From Desulfobacterales bacterium (GTDB taxonomy: Bacteria; Desulfobacterota; Desulfobacteria; Desulfobacterales; JAUCGF01): a stretch of DNA of 5,275 nucleotides. Below, piece by piece: positions 5,274 through 5,275 of this stretch; position 1 is the stretch's first letter, and the number at the start of each line of letters is the position of its first letter. The stretch lies in NCBI GenBank assembly GCA_029940345.1, contig JAOZRC010000424.1, forward strand, positions 1 to 5,275. Reading direction: 5' to 3'. The notes below the pieces were generated by a model. The model had not been told where the DNA came from. It searched no databases and worked only from the letters and a program-made list of their open reading frames with translations. Made by a program: the position numbers and the translations under genes.

Positions 5274-5275
5274 GG

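Overview
The window is an AT-leaning stretch of bacterial chromosome with five confident protein-coding genes, all on the + strand. The gene types (PilZ, receiver, CheX-like) and the histidinol dehydrogenase with its 'GGQGGTTPLVSS' loop look most like a delta-proteobacterium or Desulfobacterota, perhaps a sulfate reducer. This placement rests on recalled family resemblance, not on a search, and is tentative.

Layout: 1-467 has no convincing gene. It carries a palindromic repeat element (165-345) with an internal hairpin, then a short leader. At 468-800 is a single-domain PilZ protein, a probable cyclic-di-GMP sensor. At 893-1687 is a receiver domain fused to a STAS-like domain. At 1688-1965 is a repeat island with three nested inverted repeats, one of them a second copy of the 165-345 element. 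At 1966-3099 is a protein with two degenerate histidine-phosphotransfer (Hpt, CheA P1-like) domains in tandem. At 3100-3330 is a gap with a possible 41-codon ORF that overlaps the next start. At 3331-3879 is a CheX-type phosphatase-like protein. At 3966-5273 is a complete hisD (histidinol dehydrogenase).

The first four genes together hold the parts of a phosphorelay without a kinase: a second-messenger sensor (PilZ), a phosphorylatable receiver with a partner-switch-type output (STAS), a protein shaped to contact receivers but with eroded Hpt chemistry, and a likely receiver phosphatase (CheX, catalytic E and N present). No histidine kinase, methyl-accepting protein, CheW or diguanylate cyclase is visible, so any kinase must lie elsewhere. 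Joint function is inferred from domain content and shared orientation. The gaps (92, 278, 231 and 86 nt) are long for a tight operon. HisD is an unrelated biosynthetic enzyme that follows in the same direction.

The most unusual things are the tandem Hpt-like protein, the kinase-less signalling cluster, the repeat elements flanking the pilZ/receiver-STAS pair, and the possible coupled small ORF before cheX. No tRNA, rRNA, CRISPR array or transposase gene was seen.
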